From: an uncultured Bacteroidales bacterium | GTDB lineage: Bacteria > Bacteroidota > Bacteroidia > Bacteroidales > Muribaculaceae | Assembly: GCA_902760865.1 (NCBI GenBank) | Contig: CACWID010000024.1 | Location: forward strand, 1 to 47,122 | DNA length: 47,122 nucleotides | Direction of reading: 5' to 3' | In this document: one piece after another, positions 34,360-44,200 of the stretch | Layout: each line of letters opens with the position of its first letter | How positions within the stretch are numbered: position 1 is the stretch's first letter | The notes under the pieces: model-generated | The model's input: the letters and a program-made list of their open reading frames with translations, nothing else | Told to the model about the DNA's origin: nothing | Databases searched by the model: none | Translations under genes and position numbers: made by a program

Positions 34360-34580
34360 TTAAAAACTACGAATTACACGAATTGAACTAATTGGCATCC
34401 GCGTTCCTCTTAAAAACTACGAATTACACGAATTAAACTAATTGGCATCCGCAGACTTATTTTATCTAATTTCGCGAATTGCATCCGCCGAGACGTTCTT
34501 TCTTTAAACTACGAATTACGCGAATTGAACTAATTGGCATCCGCCTACTTATTTTATCTAATTTCGCGAATTGCATCCGC
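34360..34580. repeat. Tandem 'acgaatt' / 'catccgc' intergenic repeats
   Basis: Two 53-bp units of the form CCTCTTAAAAACTACGAATT...CTAATTGGCATCCGC follow each other from about 34355. Then come two longer blocks alternating TTATTTTATCTAATTTCGCGAATTG and AACTACGAATTACGCGAATTG, each ended by CATCCGC. Units contain short inverted parts (AATTACGCGAATT). This is non-coding repeat DNA downstream of rnhB. Confidence 0.7.
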
Positions 34581-34620
34581 TTTCAATGGACTTTGTAATA
34601 TAATATGTTCGTGAAATTAA

Positions 34621-34679
34621 TGCTCTTGGGGCGTCAACGCCCCCCGGCCCCCTCTAATCTTAGAGGGGGAGTTGCTGGC
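34621..34679. repeat. GC-rich double-hairpin dispersed repeat, copy 1
   Basis: CTCTTGGGGCGTCAACGCCCC is followed by CCCCCTCTAATCTTAGAGGGGG, two adjacent hairpins. Other copies are at 46787-46816 (cut short), 46928-46980 and 47012-47050. Confidence 0.7.
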
Positions 34680-34696
34680 ACGTTGATTGTGGTTTC

Positions 34697-34739
34697 AAAA
34701 AAAATCAGGGTCCTGCATATGCAGGATCCTGATTTTTTA
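34697..34739 (-). terminator. Rho-independent terminator after the 920-residue protein gene
   Basis: On the minus strand, a stem ATCAGGATCCTGCATATGCAGGACCCTGAT (one mismatch pair) is followed by a run of eight Ts, 18 bp beyond the stop codon at 34758. Confidence 0.8.
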
Positions 34740-34757
34740 GTGGGTTGTGGTTCTGAA

Positions 34758-37520
34758 TCAATCGGGCCACTGTTTGCTCAGGATGTAGTTGATCAGAGCG
34801 GTAACATCGCTGATGTTCCACTTGCCATCCTTGTTGCAGTCAGCATTGGCGCTGTTGAAGTTGTCAGCATCGGTGTAGTCGCTCATCAGCACGTGGTTGA
34901 TGAGGGTGGTAACGTCGGCAATGGTAACAAAGCCGTCGTTGTTCACGTCGCCACGGAGACCCTGAGGCTCAACCTCGGTTACGCTGATGATGTAGAGCTG
35001 GGGCTTCTCGTTGTAAACGGTAACGGTACCGATTACATCGTAGGTCTTACCATCCTCGATGGTGAACTCAACGCCGAACTGGTTGTACAGTACGAGGCTG
35101 TCAGCACCAGTGTAGTAGTACTTCTGGTAGTCCTCAACGGTCTGGTCGGTCTCGGCATAGATGCTCAAACCCTTCATGATGACGTACTCGTTAACGTTGC
35201 TCAGCTCGAGAGTCTCGCGCTCAAAGGGCTCAACAGTCTGGACGGGCTCGTCCTCAGCAGCCTTCACGTTGTTGGGATACTGGAACTCGGGAACGAGACC
35301 ACCACGGAAGTCATACTTCTGTGCATCCCACTCCTCGGCCAGAACGGTACCCTGTTCAAAAGCGGGAACCTGGTTGCCGTAGATCAGACCGCTGCCGCTG
35401 GCGTCGCGGATCCACAGGTTGCGGCCATTCTGATAGGTAACAACTACGTTGCCGTAGAAGATGAAGTCGGTCTTGTTGTCCAGAGCGTTGGCCTGGGCGA
35501 TGGTGCTCACCTCAGCAAGCTTGATGTACTTAGCACTTACGATAGAGCTGGTAACACCATTGAGTTCGGCATAAGCCTTCACAGTGGTGGTTTCAGTGAT
35601 GCGGAAGGGCGCGTTGTAAACCTGATATACACTGTCGGTGGTGTAATAGATGGTAGCACCCTCGGTAGCGCAGGTGATGGTTACATCCTGCTGGCCGACG
35701 AACTTGGTGTTGTGAGCAGGATCGAGAACGGGAGCCACAACAGTTACAACGGGAGGAACATCGCCGGTAGCCTTGTAGATGTAAACAGGCTCCTGCTTGT
35801 TAACTGCAGCATAGCAGGAGAACAGCACGGGGTTGTTGGTAGCATTGTAGCGAATCACGTTGCGGGTGTTGCTGCCCTGGAACACGATGATAGCGCTATC
35901 GGTGTCGATGCTGATGGCAGCGATGGCATTGCTGTCAACCTCAGCCTTATACTTCAGCTGGTTGGCGGTGTTGCTGGCAGCATACAGGTAACCTTCATTG
36001 GCCTTGAGAGCCCAGTTGTCGCCCTGAGCTTCGAGGGTGATGACGTTGGCATCGTCGGTAACGATGATGTTGTCGTTGATTTCCACGTCAACAGCACCAA
36101 AGTTGCTGGTGCGGGCAGCGCCCATGGCCTTCTTTGCCTCGTTGTTCACCAGGATGATCTTGTCGCCATCGTTGAGATTGGCAGCGTCAGTTACCAGCTC
36201 GAAGGTGGTACTCTCGACGGGAGGCTCAACACTGGAGTTATAGTCGCTCTCGATGAAGTAGAGCTGCAGAGCGCCATTGTAGATGCTCACGATACCGGTG
36301 ATGGAGCAGTCCTTGTCGGTGAACTCGGGAATGGTAACACCGGTGAAGCGGTTGTACAGGGCAACGGTCGTGCCGTCGGTCAGGGTGGCGGTGGTACCGC
36401 TGATGCTCTTCACGTGCTCGATCTTCACATAGGCGTTGATCATGTCGGCCATCTGGTTAGCCTCGATGGTCTGTACAGCAGCGAGTGCGCTGTTGGTCAC
36501 ACCGCTGGCAGATACATTGGCAGGATGCTGGTACTCAACCAGGTCCTTATAAGTGGTCTTTTGTGCAGTCCAGTTCTGGCTCAGAACAGTACCGTTGGCA
36601 AAGTTCTCGGCGGGAGCTGTGCTATAATAAATGAGGCCATAGCCACTAGCGTCGCGCAGGAAGAGGTACTTGCCATCATGGAAGGTAACAACAGCGTCAC
36701 CAGTGAAGGTGAAGTTATCGCCATCGTCAAGGCCGTTAGCCTGTGCCAGGGTAGCAACACCACTAGCGGGCTCAACCTTGGTGTAGGTAGCGCTTACGGT
36801 ACGGCTGTCAACACCGTTCTTGGTAGCCTTGGCATAGACGGTGGTGGTCTCGGTGATCACGATGGGCTGGGTATAAGCCTGCCATGCCTGACCGTCAGTG
36901 CTGTAGGACAGGGTAGCACCTTCCTCATTGTTGGTGATGGTAACGGTGAAGGTGTCGGTGGTGAAGTCCTGTGTCTCGGGCAGGGTGGGAGCAGCAACGG
37001 TCACAACGGGAGCACTGCCTTCCTGCTTGTACAGGGCGATAGCCTTCTGGCCGGTGTAGGTGCTCGACTTGAAGTAACGGAAACGCTCCTGGCCGCTGGA
37101 TGCATTGTAGCGCAGGTAAGCACCACCACTAGCAACGATAACGGCGTTGCCGTCATTGTCAATCGAGATGGTGTTGGTCATAGCATCGGCGCCGTAGGTC
37201 AAGCCATTGGAGTCACCGGTGCGACCGATGTAGCTGCCGCTTGCGCTCAGGATAGTGCCTTCAGTCATGTCGATGGTGAAGGTAGCAGCATTAACATCAG
37301 CGCTGGAAGCGATCTTGCCGTCGGCGATGGTGACAGCAATCGTGTTCTGAACAGCGTCAAGCACTTCCAGACCGCCATTGAATGCGAGTGAGCCTTCTTC
37401 ATAGACGATCAGGTAAGTACCGCTGGTGAGGTCAGCATCAGCAGTTACCTTAACGTAGTCAGCGGCCCAAGCCGACATGGTCAGCAGGGCTAACGCGAGG
37501 AGAGAAAATAATTTCTTCAT
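34758..37520 (-). CDS. Secreted multidomain protein with chitobiase-like modules and dockerin pair
   Basis: 920 residues with signal peptide 1-19 (MKKLFSLLALALLTMSAWA). Two modules begin with a jelly-roll-like opening, followed by a chitobiase C-terminal-type Ig module (for example EEGATLSYSTDGQAW...ITETTTVYAKA, and EGATIYYTTDSVYQVYNAPFRITETTTVKAYA). Each of these is followed by an OB-like segment with FLRDASGYGLIY or WIRDASGSGLIYG. The C-terminus is a full dockerin-like pair: DVNNDGFVTIADVTTLIN and DCNKDGKWNISDVTALIN. It has no enzyme motif I recognise and is probably a surface or secreted binding protein. The promoter is at 37615-37622 and the terminator at 34697-34739, so it is a single-gene unit. 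Confidence 0.82.
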   Translation of the reverse strand: MKKLFSLLALALLTMSAWAADYVKVTADADLTSGTYLIVYEEGSLAFNGGLEVLDAVQNTIAVTIADGKIASSADVNAATFTIDMTEGTILSASGSYIGRTGDSNGLTYGADAMTNTISIDNDGNAVIVASGGAYLRYNASSGQERFRYFKSSTYTGQKAIALYKQEGSAPVVTVAAPTLPETQDFTTDTFTVTITNNEEGATLSYSTDGQAWQAYTQPIVITETTTVYAKATKNGVDSRTVSATYTKVEPASGVATLAQANGLDDGDNFTFTGDAVVTFHDGKYLFLRDASGYGLIYYSTAPAENFANGTVLSQNWTAQKTTYKDLVEYQHPANVSASGVTNSALAAVQTIEANQMADMINAYVKIEHVKSISGTTATLTDGTTVALYNRFTGVTIPEFTDKDCSITGIVSIYNGALQLYFIESDYNSSVEPPVESTTFELVTDAANLNDGDKIILVNNEAKKAMGAARTSNFGAVDVEINDNIIVTDDANVITLEAQGDNWALKANEGYLYAASNTANQLKYKAEVDSNAIAAISIDTDSAIIVFQGSNTRNVIRYNATNNPVLFSCYAAVNKQEPVYIYKATGDVPPVVTVVAPVLDPAHNTKFVGQQDVTITCATEGATIYYTTDSVYQVYNAPFRITETTTVKAYAELNGVTSSIVSAKYIKLAEVSTIAQANALDNKTDFIFYGNVVVTYQNGRNLWIRDASGSGLIYGNQVPAFEQGTVLAEEWDAQKYDFRGGLVPEFQYPNNVKAAEDEPVQTVEPFERETLELSNVNEYVIMKGLSIYAETDQTVEDYQKYYYTGADSLVLYNQFGVEFTIEDGKTYDVIGTVTVYNEKPQLYIISVTEVEPQGLRGDVNNDGFVTIADVTTLINHVLMSDYTDADNFNSANADCNKDGKWNISDVTALINYILSKQWPD

Positions 37521-37614
37521 AAATGCTTGAAATTAAATTGAGTTAATGAAATATGTTAATAAACAAAAGTGTTCATTTTTAGTGCTTTAGTCAAGCGAGG
37601 TTCATTTCTCGCCG

Positions 37615-37622
37615 CAAAGGTA
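37615..37622 (-). promoter_or_regulatory. -7 box for the 920-residue protein gene
   Basis: TACCTTTG on the minus strand. The predicted start near 37608 gives a leader of about 88 nt before the ATG at 37520. Confidence 0.5.
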
Positions 37623-37695
37623 GTCACTATTGCGGACATTTGCAACACTTTCGCTCTAAATTGTTGTATAATCGGTTTCGGTTAAGGCAAAGCAA

Positions 37696-37757
37696 ACCCT
37701 GCCGCGGGAAAGTTCCGCGGCAGGGTAGTGCTGTGCCGTGACAGGGATCGTCACGGC
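37696..37757 (-). terminator. Double hairpin after the 978-residue protein gene
   Basis: Two perfect stems lie between the stop at 37780 and the next promoter: GCCGTGAC/GTCACGGC (37735-37757, 7-bp loop) and ACCCTGCCGCGG/CCGCGGCAGGGT (37696-37726, 7-bp loop). A T-rich stretch follows the second on the minus strand, so it is likely the terminator. Confidence 0.7.
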
Positions 37758-37779
37758 TGATGGGTGTTATGAGTGAGGC

Positions 37780-40716
37780 TTACTTCACCACCTTGGTGGT
37801 CGATGATGAGCCGTCGCTGTAGCGGGTGATGACGATGTTCATGCCGTCGAAGGGCTTGTCGCTGGTCAGACCCTGAGCGTTGACGTAGGTCGTGCTTACC
37901 TCGTTGGCAGCCTTGAGCTCGATGACGCTGGTGGGAACCTCGTTCCAGACAACGGAGTTCTCGACAACGTAGTAGAGCGGGGTGTCCTCGACGGTACCGT
38001 CGGCACGCATTCTCTCACCGCCCACCTTCTTGTAGTAGAAGCGAACGAGGAACTCGATGGTGGCGCGCTTGAGGGCACCGAAGCCGATCGGGTTCACGCT
38101 CCAGTCGCCACCGACCTCGAACGTAGCGTCGTCGCTGATGTTCTCATAGATGAGTACCCTGGGCGAGCGGTCGGCCGTCGGGTCGTTCTCGGGCTTGTCG
38201 CCGACCCACTTGTAGCCACGGATGTCGTCACAGAGCCTCCAGACGCGGAACATGAAGGGCTCGTACTCAACGCTGGCGTCGTCGGGCACGAAGCCGTCGG
38301 CGCTGACGGTCGGGTAGTAGATGCGGCAGGTCTTGCCGTTCTCGTCGGTCCACTCGTCGCGGGTAGCGTAGCCATCAACATTGGGGTTCACGTTGCCGAC
38401 GCCGGTCTTCCAGATGGGTGAACCGTAGCTGTTCTCGCCGTCCTGGTTGACGCGGTCGTTGCCGAAGGTCCAAACCACGGGCTGGTAAGCCATGAAGTCG
38501 CCAGGCGTGCCGACGATGATGTCGTTGTCCAGACGGTCAACGATGCCGGGCTCGGCCACGGTGTTGAAGTACTGGGGCAGCACGTCGAGCATCTCGAGGT
38601 AGGAGCCGTCGGTGCGGCGCTGCAGCTTGGAGATGGCCTCGTTAGGAGCGGTGTCGTTACCGCGCTCGAGGGTGTAGTAGTACACTGCGGGGTTGGGAGC
38701 CAGGGTCATCTTGACGTTGGCGTTCTTCACGCTTGCGGTCAGTTGTCCGTCCACGTCGTTCATCACCTCGTCGAGGGTGTAGAAGCCGTCGATGGTCGAG
38801 CTGGTCTTGAAGACGGGAACCTCGACGGTAGAACTGCTCTTCTCGTCGCCCATGAGGACGTAGCCGTAGCGGTTGGGGTGCAGGTTCTCGCTGGTGATGG
38901 CGTTGAACTGGTCAACGAACATGATGCTGCTCAGGTCGATGGCCTCGTCCTGGCCGAAGTGGCCCAGGTTGCCCTCGGTGGTGATGGGCACGCTGTAGCC
39001 TGCCAGGGGCTCCTGGTTGTCGTAGGTTACCTCATAGCGCACGTTACCCTGGGCGGTGAGGGTCAGTGTAGCCACGGGGATGAGCACGTCGGGCATGGCA
39101 GCGTCGAAGCGGTAGAGGATGAACTCGTTCTCGCCGTCGTTGATGCGTGCGGGAGTCAGCGCATTGACGATGTCCTCATTCTCGATGGTGAGGAAGTTGC
39201 GGTAGTAGTTGAGCTCCTCGTTGGCCACATAGTCGCTCTCGAAGTGGTCGAGCTTGAGTGCGAGGAAGTCGTTCCAGCCGGGGATGGTCACGCTGGCCTC
39301 GTTGGACCAAGCGACGAAGGCGTCATGCTCGCCATCGGCGGGCTGTCCGAACACGATGTAGGTCAGCGTGTAGCTGTGCTCGTCCTGAGGCACCTGGTAG
39401 GTGTAGGAGTTGTCCTGGGTGGCGACGATCTCGCTGTGCACCTCATTGCCCTCCTCATCGGTGAGCACGAGGTAGAGGATGTAGTTCTGGGGGACGTTCT
39501 CGTTGCTCAGGTTGTCGAGTGACGATGCCCATTCGAGTACAACGTTGTAGGTCTTCTCGGCATCAGCGTTCTCTGTGGCGCTGGCCTCGAGGTTGATGGT
39601 GTAGATACCTACCCTGGGAGAGAAGTTCTGGTTGTAGTTACCATAGTTGGCGCAGAGGTAGCTACGGTAATTGGTGTTGATGAATGAGGAACCGTTAACA
39701 TCCTTGTAGGGGTTCAGGGTGCGTCCGTCAACGGTGTAGTTGCGGTTGTTGTAGGTGTAGGTGTCCTCCCAGTACTTCAGGCGGTAGTCGGGGATGAAGA
39801 TGTTGAGACCCGTCAGTGAGTGGGGCTGGTGTTCATTCTTGCCGGCCATCGAGAAGTAGTGCTCAACCTCGATGACAGAAGCACAATCGTGGATGACGCG
39901 ATAGACGTCGCCACTGACCATGTGGCTATAGAAGTTCTCGGTCTCACTGTCAGGCAAGCCGCTGGTGGGGCTGAACTGCTCGAACATGAACTTGAAAGGA
40001 ACGCGCTCGCCGGCGATGATCTCATAGCCGGGGTAGCTGTTCTCGACACCAATAACCCAGGAGTCCTTCTCGCGGGCCTGACCCTTGCCGATCATGAAGA
40101 ATCGGTCATAGGTGCCGCTGACGTTGAAGGCGGTTCCTGCATCCTCACCGGAACCGATGCGCAGGCCGTCGGTGAGCAGCAGTACGCTGGAGACGTTGTC
40201 GCGGATGTAGCCGATCAGGTCGCTGGTGTTGGTGTAGAAGTTAGAGGCGAAGGTGTCATAGGTGGGACGGGGGAAGAGCCAACCGGTGGTACCGGTCTGC
40301 TGCTCGGTGTCGCCGCCGTAGAGGTTGAGGTTATCGTTAACGGCCACCATGAGGAGCGTGTAGCCGTCCTCATAGGGCGTGATGACGTCGTCGGCACTGA
40401 TGTCCCAGCCGCCGGCTACGGGGCCGTAGTACACGTCGCGCTCGCGGGCGCCGTCTTTAGCGTAAGCGCTCTGGTGCGGTCCGGGCAAGCGGGGGTCGCA
40501 ATAGATCTTCTTCAACAGGGCTACGATCTGGTAGGGGTCGGTGGCCTCCTCGGTGATGGCATTCTCGTGGGTCACGCCGTCGGCGCCGGTCCACGTGTAG
40601 GTGATGGCATCATAGTAGGCCTTGGGGTGAACGACGGGCTGAGCATCAGCCGACATCACTCCCAGCAACACGAACAAGGCTGCAATGGTGAAGCCAAAAA
40701 AGTTTTTTGCTTTCAT
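37780..40716 (-). CDS. Large secreted protein with T9SS-type C-terminal tail
   Basis: 978 residues with a signal peptide at 1-25 (ending SADAQP). The N-terminal domain opens with AYYDAITYTWTGADG and DPYQIVALLKKIY. Similar blocks recur in the neighbouring 1685-residue protein (DDITYEWRDANG, NPYQIAYLL), so the two are paralogues over their N-terminal, middle (ELNYYRNFLTIEN; ARINDGENEFILYRFD) and C-terminal parts. The last 35 residues, YVNAQGLTSDKPFDGMNIV...STTKVVK, have the features of a type IX secretion sorting domain: short beta strands, G at the turn, and a basic end KVVK. The protein is probably secreted or surface-attached; its role is unknown. The promoter box is at 40923-40930. Confidence 0.82.
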   Translation of the reverse strand: MKAKNFFGFTIAALFVLLGVMSADAQPVVHPKAYYDAITYTWTGADGVTHENAITEEATDPYQIVALLKKIYCDPRLPGPHQSAYAKDGARERDVYYGPVAGGWDISADDVITPYEDGYTLLMVAVNDNLNLYGGDTEQQTGTTGWLFPRPTYDTFASNFYTNTSDLIGYIRDNVSSVLLLTDGLRIGSGEDAGTAFNVSGTYDRFFMIGKGQAREKDSWVIGVENSYPGYEIIAGERVPFKFMFEQFSPTSGLPDSETENFYSHMVSGDVYRVIHDCASVIEVEHYFSMAGKNEHQPHSLTGLNIFIPDYRLKYWEDTYTYNNRNYTVDGRTLNPYKDVNGSSFINTNYRSYLCANYGNYNQNFSPRVGIYTINLEASATENADAEKTYNVVLEWASSLDNLSNENVPQNYILYLVLTDEEGNEVHSEIVATQDNSYTYQVPQDEHSYTLTYIVFGQPADGEHDAFVAWSNEASVTIPGWNDFLALKLDHFESDYVANEELNYYRNFLTIENEDIVNALTPARINDGENEFILYRFDAAMPDVLIPVATLTLTAQGNVRYEVTYDNQEPLAGYSVPITTEGNLGHFGQDEAIDLSSIMFVDQFNAITSENLHPNRYGYVLMGDEKSSSTVEVPVFKTSSTIDGFYTLDEVMNDVDGQLTASVKNANVKMTLAPNPAVYYYTLERGNDTAPNEAISKLQRRTDGSYLEMLDVLPQYFNTVAEPGIVDRLDNDIIVGTPGDFMAYQPVVWTFGNDRVNQDGENSYGSPIWKTGVGNVNPNVDGYATRDEWTDENGKTCRIYYPTVSADGFVPDDASVEYEPFMFRVWRLCDDIRGYKWVGDKPENDPTADRSPRVLIYENISDDATFEVGGDWSVNPIGFGALKRATIEFLVRFYYKKVGGERMRADGTVEDTPLYYVVENSVVWNEVPTSVIELKAANEVSTTYVNAQGLTSDKPFDGMNIVITRYSDGSSSTTKVVK

Positions 40717-40922
40717 AACGTAGATGAGTTAAAATGTTAATAAATAAATAATAGTCAAACAACATAATTGGTTATGCGCATCCTCTTCTTTTCCTGTTCT
40801 CTCCCGTCAAGGTGGAATTTGCACTTTTCTCAATTGCATCTGAGAGCATGTGGGGTAAATCATCAGCTAGCCCTGGGGAGATATCAGGATAGTTTCAGAC
40901 TCGGCATACGGTTTTCTGTGGG

Positions 40923-40930
40923 CAAAGATA
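40923..40930 (-). promoter_or_regulatory. -7 box for the 978-residue protein gene, long leader
   Basis: TATCTTTG on the minus strand. The predicted start near 40916 leaves about 200 nt before the ATG at 40716. The leader shows no named structure. Further right (40931-41232) is AT-rich non-coding sequence. Confidence 0.45.
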
Positions 40931-41214
40931 CTATCTTTTTCCGAAAAAAACAAATGAAAATTCAAAAGTTTTTTCATTGCAGCGAGCATTAATTGTCAGA
41001 ATAATGCTGAATACTGGAAATAATTGCAAGATTTTTTGCCCTGCTTTGTTGCGGATGCATCATCAGCGGCCCATATACATATAGAAAACAGCGGCGCGCT
41101 GTCTGCAGCGGGCCCCTGTCGCTTTACATTTTTATTTACTGTGGTTATAAAAAAATGTATCTTTAAAATTACTTGCCTTATTACTAATTTATAAATAATG
41201 TGTTTCCTCATTTG

Positions 41215-41280
41215 AGTTTTCAGGTCTCAGCTGTCAGTTTTCAGCCGTGAGGGCTGAAGACTGACAACTGATTGCTGAAA
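41215..41280 (-). terminator. Heptamer-rich hairpin after the 1685-residue protein gene
   Basis: The arms GTCAGTTTTCAGCC (41233-41246) and GGCTGAAGACTGAC (41252-41265) pair with one mismatch around GTGAG, about 30 bp beyond the stop codon. The whole tract also reads as 7-mers ending in CAG or CTGA (TTTTCAG, GTCTCAG, CTGTCAG, TTTTCAG), so the hairpin may have arisen within a heptamer array. Confidence 0.5.
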
Positions 41281-41295
41281 TGCGGGTCGGGGCGA

Positions 41296-44200
41296 TCAAC
41301 GAACCACCTTGGTGGTGCGGGTCGTGCCATCCGTGTAGCGGGTGATCACGACGTTGATGCCGTCGAAGGGCTTGTCGCTGGTCATACCCAGTGAGTTGAC
41401 GTAGGTCACGCTCTCGATCAAGCGGTTGAAGTCAATCTCGTTCAATGCTGTTGACGGGCCGGGTGTGAAGCCGTCGCCTTCAGCACCGTAACCGGCAGGA
41501 CCGTCGCCGCCGTCACGAGTTGAGCGAGAACCTGAGGTATCGAAGCCCTCAACGAGGTAGTAGAAGCGGACAACGATCGTCAGGTCTTCACCGTCGATGA
41601 ACTCTACACCTTCACTATTGGTCTGGATAAGATCCTCGATGGATGCGAAGATGGCGTTCTCCTTATCCTTGTCCCACTCGCCGCCTTCCTGGTTGCGGTC
41701 AACCTTATCCTTGTGGAAGGTAATGGTCACGGCGCCGTTGTCTTCACCCTGGCTGATGGTGACACCATAGTTCTCGTTGTTGGGATCGTTGACGTATCCG
41801 CTCCAGACGCACTGGAAGCTATCATCCTCGATGGGTGCGCCGACATAGTGCTCACCGGGCAGGTTGGCATCGACGCCAGCAGCTACAAGATTGTAACCGC
41901 GCAGCTTGCCGTTGTTACTCTTGACGAAGATGCGGAACATGTAGGGCACATAGTTCACATTGTTGACGGTAGGCATCTTGGCCACGGCCTCGATGTTGTC
42001 GAGCATGTAGAGGCTGCAATCCTCGCCGCCATAGGTCCACTTGGTCGAGGGATCATCCTGGCGCTGGGCAATGGCTGACATCAATTTGACATCGGCCACA
42101 CCAGTCTTCCAGATGGGAGCACCGTAGCTATTGTGCTTCTTCTCGGTGTCAAACTTCACGCGCCTGTTCTTCTGGTCACCATGGGTCCAGATGATGGGCA
42201 CATAGCTCATGTAGGAGTTGTAGCCACCTTGCTTAACGTCGTAGTTGTCATAGCGCTCAACAATCCACGGGGTGCTGGTGACTGCGGGGGCATTGTAGAT
42301 TGAATCCTCGTACTGGGGCAAGTTGTCATACATCTCTTGATAGGTATCGCCACCACGTTTCTGCAGCTTGGAGAGCTCTTCCCATGTTTGAGCCGTGTTG
42401 GGCTTGCGGTCCAGGGTGTAGTAGTAGATCTCCGGTTCACGAGACAGAGTCATGTTGACCTCAGCGTTCATGACGTTCTTCTCGAACAAGGGAGCTACGG
42501 TGTCGCCCTTAATCTCTTCCAGCGTGTAGTAGCCGTCCAACTTGGAATTGGTGTGCTGCACGGGAATCTCGGGCTTACCACTTTCCTCGCCGGTAGCATC
42601 AGACTTCAGCACATACTTGTAGCTGTAGGCATGGTCGTCATCCTTGGTCTCGGCCTTGAACTGGTCGACGAACTTGATGGCATCCAGGTTGAGGGCCTCA
42701 GTTTCGCCGATGCCACCAGTGCCACCTTGCACATAGACACGGATGTACTGGAAGTCAGGCGAGTAGTTATAGAGCGTGCTGCCGACGTTGTGGGTACCGG
42801 TAATGGTAATCATGTCACCGGCACTGATGTCGGTGAAGATACATTCACGATCGACGTTGCCCTCGGTCGTAGCGAAGGAGATGGTCTCGGTTTCGCCCGT
42901 CGACGAGGAGAGGGTGAAGGTACCGTCATGGTAAGCGCTACTGATCATTGCGTTGTGGATGACAAACTTGACGTTTGCATGGTTATAGCCAGGAGGCATG
43001 ATAAACCTGAGTTTGCCACCACTCTGGATCATAAAGTAACCAGCACTGGAACCAGCACTGCTATCCTGCAGCTTGACTTGGATAGACTTCCAGGGCAATT
43101 CGAATACGACAATACCAACTTGGGAGTAATTTGATTTGTCAAGGAAGGCATTCAGCAGTGTGTAACCGCCAGTTACATATGGATCCAATTTGTGTCCCTT
43201 GATAGTGATGGATGCAAAGCCAACGTAGCCATCGGTAGGACTAATCACGATGCCATTAGATGCATTTACATTGGTCCAAGTGTAATCGGCAAGCGTTGTG
43301 GAAACATTCTTTGATGAACCATTTACCGAGATGCTCTTGGTTTCGGATGCGACTTCGTCGTCCTTCTTGGCATTGATGATAACCTCATCAATGGTATAGC
43401 CATCCAATACACTGGCAGGAATGGTGATGGAACGTCCTGATGTCTGGCCTCCAAGGAAGTAAGTGCCATCTCCATTAGCAACAAAACTGTTATTTTCTGA
43501 TACTATCCAATCAGTAGGCAGTGCCGTGCCGTCGAGGGCTCCCGACCAGGCCCAAGTGTTGTACATGTAGACAGCGCCTTCGCCACCGGTCATGGTCTCG
43601 TAGGTCACGACGATGGACTTGCAATACAGCGCTCCAGTAGAACTGGTCTTAGAAATCCTTACAACGATATTGCCACTAGCCTCACCCTCGAAGGTGTATT
43701 CTGTGGCCGAAGTGGTCAGAGTCTTCTGCGTACCGAACGCATTGCCACCCACTGTTACATTAAGATAAGCAGCGGTGCTACCACCACGTGAAGCGTTAAC
43801 AACAATCTTCTTGATGGTGCCAGGAATGTCGCTTGTCGACAACTGCAGGTAGCTAACTCTTCTGTTACCAGTACCATAGTGGATACCTTGGGTGTTAATA
43901 AAATTAGACTCAGAGGCATCCGAGGTTACGGTCCATGAAGCTCCGTCATCGGCTGTACCTGATCCGCCACATGCAGATGTAAATACCAGGCTCGAGGTGT
44001 GGGTCTCATAGACAATGGGATCGGGAGGCGTGTCGCCACCGCCACCACCGAGGGTTGCGATGGTGCCTTCAGTCGGGCATCCCAACGCATCTGGGTCAGT
44101 ATAGCCCGTGATGGGATGGGAGACGCCATTGTCGTCGATATGTACCAGGTTCGCCTCATCGACATAGAACTGGTTGTCGTAATCAATGAAGTAATTAATC

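Noticed and set aside
34697-34739. Palindrome around TGCATATGCA as an operator
   Set aside because: Its position just after a stop codon, with a T-run on the gene's strand, fits a terminator better.
34605-37391. 928-residue plus-strand frame
   Set aside because: Antisense shadow of the 920-residue secreted protein, which has a signal peptide, promoter and terminator in the right places.
40996-41211. 71-residue minus-strand frame (MRKHIIYKL...)
   Set aside because: It lies in AT-rich intergenic DNA with no promoter, no homology I recognise and unlike codon use.
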